Shown here in pieces: positions 57,840 through 64,000 of a DNA stretch of 64,000 bases. The notes beneath the pieces are model-generated. The model searched no databases, was not told the origin of the DNA, and worked only from the letters and a program-made list of their open reading frames with translations. This DNA comes from Dysidea avara. Its lineage: Eukaryota; Porifera; Demospongiae; Dictyoceratida; Dysideidae. The DNA lies in contig NC_089273.1 in NCBI RefSeq assembly GCF_963678975.1, positions 29,636,973 through 29,700,972 of the forward strand. Reading direction: 5' to 3'. The first letter of the stretch is position 1. Each line of letters starts with the position of its first letter. Made by a program: the position numbers and the translations under genes.

Positions 57840-57899
57840 TCTGGAAATAGTCCTGCTCATAGAGCAGTAATCTGGAAATAGTCCTGCTCGTAGAGCAGG
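57840..57899. repeat. Tandem duplication of about 31 bp
   Basis: TCTGGAAATAGTCCTGCTC followed by (A/G)TAGAGCAG occurs twice in a row. Confidence 0.8.
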
Positions 57900-59120
57900 T
57901 AATAATGCTAGTATTATATAAAAGGCAGTCCAGTTGACCCTGATACCCCAACTCCCTGACCACACAACACAGTTACAACTACTATGTGTACTATCTTGAA
58001 TGATAACAATCAAGGAAGTTTTCAGCCTGGCCAGTAAACAGGACCACCAGTACTTATGTACTGTATTTCAATAAAGGTGTAACCTTTTTAGCACATGAAA
58101 AGGCACTAGCAATTTTTTTTGTATGGACAGATACACTACACGATAGATGGGAACAGATAGTACTTGTATATGAACAACATACATACAGAGGAGGTACAAC
58201 ACGCACACGTGAGCGCATATGTTTTGTACACGGAAGCTATTTCGTGGGGTTATTAACAAAAAATATGTGCCAACCGAACTCTTTTCTTATGCTTAATTCA
58301 ATGGTGCAGTCTACCCCATTCAACCCCAGTGGTTCAGTTTCGATATACACAGCCTATTGGCGGAACAATCACGTGATGAATAACTAACTGTACAAAATAA
58401 GGCCAAGCAGCAAGTTGGGAAGAGAAAACCAGTGAAAATCAACTGCACAAGTGTCTAAGTAGCTTTGCAGTTCATCAAATCTTGTCTACGGATTGATTTT
58501 CGCGATTTAACCATTTGAAGAATGCAATTACTGCAAATTCTTTTCAATAGTGCTTAATTCGTGTCGTATCTCCTCTGGGTACTAACAAGATGGAGAGGAA
58601 AGTACCTAATGCCGCATAGTCCTCTAACAAGTAATTGCATGGAAGTGAAATAGCTTCATTTCTCTGTAATGTACACTATAGACTGGTTAGTGTACAAAGA
58701 TCATCCCAGACATGAGGGTGTGTGTTCACAGCTTAGCCAGCAAGAGTAGTTGTTGTATTACAGATCACGGCTGATAATCTTGAGACATGAGAAGTGTGTC
58801 TGAGAAACAAGTAACAGAAGGTGGTCAGAATTTTTTAACTGTATTGCCATATTAACAGACAAAACCTACTTTACCTTCAAGCATTCTGTAATCAAAAAGC
58901 ACTGTTCATTGTATATCCTTGCTCAAAGTCTACATGTTACACAGAAAGGAAGCTACATTCTTTACAGGACTATATGGCATTAAATACTCTCTCCAATTAC
59001 AAACTCTAGGTACTAAATTACTATGGTAATAGTTCATCAATGTTCAGGTACAGTGCAACTACTGACCACCTCTTAACAAGACCACCCTATTACGGTGGCC
59101 AACTATAGTTGGTACTACAT
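57900..59120. other. Unassigned AT-rich DNA
   Basis: No gene recognised. Confidence 0.35.
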
Positions 59121-59126
59121 GTGACG

Positions 59127-59731
59127 GATCTGCGAAAACCCAACGCAATCATGCAAGCCTAAATGTACAGTATGAGTAAAATACTTGCATAGTGAAAACA
59201 AATTGTACAATTTTAATGGTTTGTTTGTACTTGCATATTACATAATGCTTTGTTCATAGTGAAGTAAAGGGCTAGCATCAAAACCTAGATATCATCTTAT
59301 TTGCCCACTTGAGGAGTTCAAAAATCTTTGTTTTGTTGTAATAGACCCAAGATACACAAGTTATGCGTGGTTGTTCACATCATGTCGAAATGATAGTATG
59401 TGATTAATTTTATGTACTTAGTTCATCTTTGTATGTAAGTCATACAAGGAGAAACTTACCCAGTACACTTGGGCAATAAACTGTTATCTTAGTTCTCACC
59501 CTCATACTGGTATACAGTATAACTAAGCATAAGCACCTGTAATTTATTTTTCTTATACTTGATGTACAAATCAATTTTTCTGCTTTTGCTACTTCATATC
59601 ACCAAGTTATTGGCATACTGTATGAGGCTGAAACTTTGCCAGAGCATACACTTGGCTAAGTAGATTATATGTAAATATTTAATAAACAGGAATTTGAAAA
59701 TGTGTAATTGTGTCAGATTTTCGCAGATCCA
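59127..59731. mobile_element. Family T element, diverged copy 3
   Basis: Ends GGATCTGCGAAAACCCA and ATTTTCGCAGATCC. Internal segments (CATCTTATTTGCCCAC, AAAAATCTTTGTTTTG and a TGAAACTTTGCC stretch) resemble 21,365-22,020. Its right end coincides with the point where duplication homology resumes. Confidence 0.6.
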
Positions 59732-60650
59732 GTCACATATACTACATGAGTTGTTTATAAGGCCAACTAATTATTAAGGCAAACATTTTGGTCCAATCGT
59801 GGCCCTACTGTATCAATTGTGGAATTGCAGTTATTTCCTACATAACACCGACATTAAAAGGTCATATAATAGCCATGGATGTTCCTGTAGTGGTTGGCAG
59901 TGGTCAGTACCGACCACCACCATTCAAATAAAATAGCCACCACTACCACTCAACAACTACTACAGATTCACTTCTGACATACACAAGTTAAGGTCCCACA
60001 CTAAATTTCTGGACCCAGCCCTGTCTGTTGTAGCCATCACTATTCAGGCCCATTACTGAGTAGTGATGAAGAAAGACAGGTACACAGAGAGTGCTAGAGT
60101 CAGTACACATGATATGTGTAACATTTATACAGTAACTTACGCTGTTAGTTGACGTTGATTAACTGACAATAACTTGGACACTACAGATCTTCTTGGTTCA
60201 GGATCTACTCTGAGTGAGTTGTAAGCAATAGTCGCCTCCGCTGTTGATGGGAATGGAATGGTGATGTCACTATATGGCAAACAGTTTTAAAAGTACTTTA
60301 CAGTAAAGGTTACATAGCGCGCAAACATTATATCACCACTAGTACCACTAAAATATCCAACATGTACAGGAGAGCTTCATAGTCAACAATTTTGATGAGG
60401 AAAACCAAGTTACCAAGTCACTGGATGATACAACATGACAAAAGCTACATACATATAAGAGGACTTTCCATCCAAACAACACATGCACCCATACATGGAT
60501 ACAACTTAATTATGTACTGAACACCTGTATATGTTCCCCACAGTAAATTGGTGTAGAGTTTAAAAATATAGCGTATTTCCTTGGTGTTTAGTTTTTCCTT
60601 GGTTAAACACTGAAAAGCAGGGGAGTACTACAAGCCCACGTTAATCAGTA

Positions 60651-60842
60651 ATGGAATTATGTAAGGTCCTTAGCACTACTAAAATATGTTCTAAAGTAAT
60701 GGATCCTTCTACAATATGTATAGTATCTCTCTTAGGGATATGTCTACCATGGATGTATTTCCTTACAAGGAAATTTGACCATGATGTTTCACATCAATAC
60801 AGGAAGACTAACAAATCATTAGGTGGTTTCCAGGAATCATAA
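60651..60842 (+). other. Small ORF conserved between duplication copies (copy 2)
   Basis: 63 codons, collinear with 1362-1559. Start and stop are conserved and the net indel is two codons. The substitutions include many amino-acid changes, so purifying selection is not obvious. No domain recognised. Confidence 0.2.
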
Positions 60843-62129
60843 TCTTTTCATAATAACTTCCTACTCCTGGATAAGCTATCATACAGTACATATAGTACTC
60901 TACCATGTACCAGATGATTACAAAGCAGGACATGTACTTGCAGCATCAATGTATTGTATCAATACAATCTAAACCCACAATGGGACTTTGCCTCAAATCA
61001 TGGTCAGAGAATTTATTACTATCAACCAACTGTTTATTCTGGCTACTAAATGGAACTGGCAAATGTATGACGGGAAAGTATTTATGTGCAACACCAGCAT
61101 TTACCTTAAGCACACTAACTATGTATGTATCTATGCTTAGTTTTCCTTAAAATGATTAAACAGGGTTCGGAGTTCATACATGATAGGCTATGTTTAAGTC
61201 AAGACAATATGTTAGTCTGTTTAGGTTGACCTGAAATCTTGCATGAAACCAAGTACAACACAAAAAAAGAATTTATATCCTATTGTTTCATACAGGTGCT
61301 ATCCTGTGAGATCTATACCCACTCACTTCACTGAAATATTCCCAATTTAACTAAACTGGCCAAACTAAATGTAAGGGGAATTTAAAAACAATGACAAGTT
61401 CATACTCACATAACTATCTGTTGTGTTTCTGTATTGACAAGGAGTTAAATGACTTCACAATACTACAAGTGTATAGTCGGTTGGTTTGTACAACAGATGT
61501 AACAAAAGGAAACTAGGTGACCTCCCTTGTTCCACCAATTCTTTTATTTCTTTGAACTTAACTTGTAAAGTTGCACAAACTTTTGGGTGGTAATGTGTGT
61601 TTGTGCAATACAGGAATATGTACATGACGACATTAGGTGGGTACATAGCTTAACTCCTTTAGCCTAAAACTACATATAAATTGAAAGTCTATTACTAGGC
61701 TAGTTTAAATGAATGCTGTAACCACAGAGGCTCACTTGTTATGAAGTGATAAACTACAATGATCAAGTTTTCCGTGGTTCAATCTTTTCACCACGTGTTC
61801 TGTGGGTTTGACCACACGAGTCTTATAAAATTAAAATGGTGAATTGAATGGAACCCATTGCCAGTTGATATAGGAGCACCCACCATCGAGTTACGAATAT
61901 TTTCATGAACACACAAGGGTTTGGGTGTTTATTTAATGATAAGTTGCTTGCACAGAAAATTTTGGTCTCATGCATTAGCTCGGAGGTAAAACTCTAGGTA
62001 TCATTTTATTCCTTATTACACCATGAGTAAACTGAGTAGCCATTGGTAGTATGTTTCTAAAGATATAGTGCTTCATTAACAGCCATGGGTATTTGCCTAC
62101 ATACAGGCTTTAAGGGACAAAAGATTTTT

Positions 62130-62490
62130 CCCTGTACTTGTTTGTTAACAATATTATGACTGGTGAACCTTGTGCATACCACATTAGAACTAAGAATAGT
62201 GCCAGGCTAATTGTTTCTGTCTGGACGTATGCCCCAATTATCACTAGTGAAGTGGTCAATACACTTTGTTTTCAGTTATGTTCACAACATTACAAACAAA
62301 CAACACTACAAGCAGTGTTGTTCCTCCCAGTCACAACTGAAACTAAAGATAAACGGACACAAAGGAGGAAAGTCCATGAAGCATTCATTGCATGTACTGC
62401 CCAAAGGCACCTGTTGGGCTGAAGTGACATAAAAATCAAGCCCATAGTATTAGCCGCAATTGAGTTATGCTTGTCTGAAAGCATTAACAT
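62130..62490 (+). repeat. Repeat family R fragment within duplication copy 2
   Basis: Collinear with 2,500-2,880 as part of the duplication, and related to the 19.3-kb and 37.7-kb copies. The stretch around CAAAGGCACCTGTTGGGCTG is common to all. Confidence 0.5.
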
Positions 62491-64000
62491 ATGTTGTACA
62501 GTGTAGTACATTTGGGTTTGATTACACCAATCCAATACTGCCAAGGCACCATGAAGGTATATTGTGAGGTTAGTTTGGTGATATTCTTGGCCAGAAAAGC
62601 CCAAAACACTATATTGTAATGTATACATACTATAAAAAAAAATCTATTTAAGAGTGATGACCTAATCAACACTTATCATAACATTTCATGACATCATATT
62701 ACATAACATGTTTTGTCATTTGACACAATACATTGTAAAGGAAGTTCACTCAATTACACATTGATAATGTACTATGTAGTAATGCACATATTGATACACT
62801 GTACTTGAGCTACTTTCAGTGTTACAATAGTTGTTCCCCAATATGAGTATTGTAATGGTTTCATTGGAATGGATAAGTTTTCAGTACAATAGACTGTAAA
62901 CTTTCACATGTGACAGAAACACTTGTAGGACTAATTATTGGTCCTATGCATGTTAATGGAATAGGGTTCGTTGTATGAAGAAAAGAGCCACAGAAATGAT
63001 TGATCAAAGGCTTTTAAAATTACAGCAATAATATGTGTAGAACAATATCCTCCATATTTAACCCATGGTGGGTGTTCTTTTTGCTAGAAATGTGAATACA
63101 TTGCTAGAATGATGTGGCGTATGTCGTAGTCACATTGTATCTAGAATGCCTTGTTGAGCTTACAAAATCCTGGCTGAGAGCAAATTATTAAAGTTGAGTG
63201 TCCCTTATTATCTTATCCTTGGCCAACCCCTGCCAGTCCACCTTGTTTCTAGGCCTGGATCAGCAATGATGCCCATATATGATGCAATACATGATTTGTA
63301 CACAGCATGTGTTAATGTGGCATGTTTTGTGTGGGGTCTAAATTCAGCATAGCATATTTGGCTGTGATTAGTGCTGAGGTTGTCAGTGACCTTTAAACTA
63401 ATGTTGCAGTAACTGAATGTTGTACAGTCAATCTGGCTGCAGTTATAAGTGAAAATTATGCTCAGCCTGGAAATGTGATTCAATCAAAATATTGGTTGGC
63501 CAATCAGAATCATGGAGTTATGTTGAATGTATCAGAAGTTGACAAAAGTGGTAAAAGGCTATTCCTGGAATAAAGTTATGCAGCACTACAGACAACATAC
63601 ACAAATCATGTCAAGATATTTTGAGATGACTTGGCAGCAAACATACAGGTGTAAAAGTACTAATAAAATGGCTTCTACAACATACAGGGCTCCACCACCA
63701 ATGGATTTAGTGTAAGTGGAGTCCCGCTTGTCAGAGTAACATGCTGGCTGCGTTACTCTGTTTTTCTATTGTCTTTTACAGTTGTCCAGCATGTGCCTTT
63801 CTTTGTGCTGGAGGTGGTAGGCAAGGGCAGTCCATCAACCCCGGGTTTAAAAAAAACAACAAACAATACATGTACCTGCATTTAAAAATTGGGTTGATTC
63901 TGTTGGCCAGCCAATACGTGTACTCTGATTTCTGGGCATTATCCACAGATGTGTTTACACTGTTAGCACTACCAGGCACTAGACTAGGTATTTGTACACT

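Larger units (their letters stand above)
54640..63531. repeat. Segmental duplication, copy 2 (interrupted)
   Basis: Homologous to 240-4,990. The left part is 54,640-54,829, including TTTAACGGTGAGTAACAT and GTACTTTAGGAGTTTG. Homology then stops and resumes at 59,732 (AGTCACATATACTACATG). The 4.9 kb between, absent from copy 1, holds a tRNA-like sequence, a large foldback, a TIR element and unrecognised DNA. Confidence 0.85.

Noticed and set aside
62138-62628. Overlapping plus- and minus-strand frames of 73-112 codons
   Set aside because: They lie in repeat family R; frames differ between copies and no domain is seen.

Overview
The window is nuclear DNA of an animal. It is AT-rich, has canonical GT-AG introns, and is crowded with short inverted-repeat transposons, foldback elements, a satellite and microsatellites, with very little coding sequence. 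No bacterial-style operon or rRNA gene is visible. The Death-fold protein gene and the density of MITEs fit an invertebrate metazoan. A sponge is my best guess, but that is inference and no lineage-specific marker was seen.

Main gene. On the minus strand, 27,549-37,547 holds a six-exon gene whose exons I joined by hand. Exon 1 encodes a CARD-like helical domain. Exons 2-5 encode a short charged linker with two basic clusters. Exon 6 encodes a C-terminal Death domain, followed by a close AATAAA signal. Every internal junction is phase 1 and the joined frame is open (271 residues). A CARD followed by a Death domain is the layout of the vertebrate adaptor CRADD/RAIDD. The introns hold many mobile elements, including a hAT-type MITE with a perfect 8-bp target duplication.

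Layout. 240-4,990 is one copy of a segmental duplication; the second copy is 54,640-63,530 in the same orientation and is interrupted by about 4.9 kb. Comparing the copies shows a clean insertion of a 541-bp element in copy 1. 6,570-6,870 looks like a TATA promoter and first exon. It lies upstream of ten related units (about 9.3-14.9 kb), nine of which keep an acceptor, a 31-69 nt core and a donor, so a spliced non-coding transcript is possible. 8,573-8,722 is a long CA repeat. 20.8-26.3 kb carries a satellite with a unit of about 31 bp and a higher-order pattern. 26.4-37.5 kb is the CARD/Death gene. 40,065-42,604 is a decayed pogo/Tigger-type DNA transposon. 42.9-45.8 kb is a run of TIR elements, one of which encloses an exon-like coding fragment. 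48.7-49.3 kb is a second hAT MITE. 50.7-51.5 kb and 55.2-55.9 kb are large foldbacks, the latter inside a tRNA-like sequence.

Limits. All gene structure here comes from reading splice signals by eye, with no transcript or homology search. Repeat families are defined only by copies inside this window.
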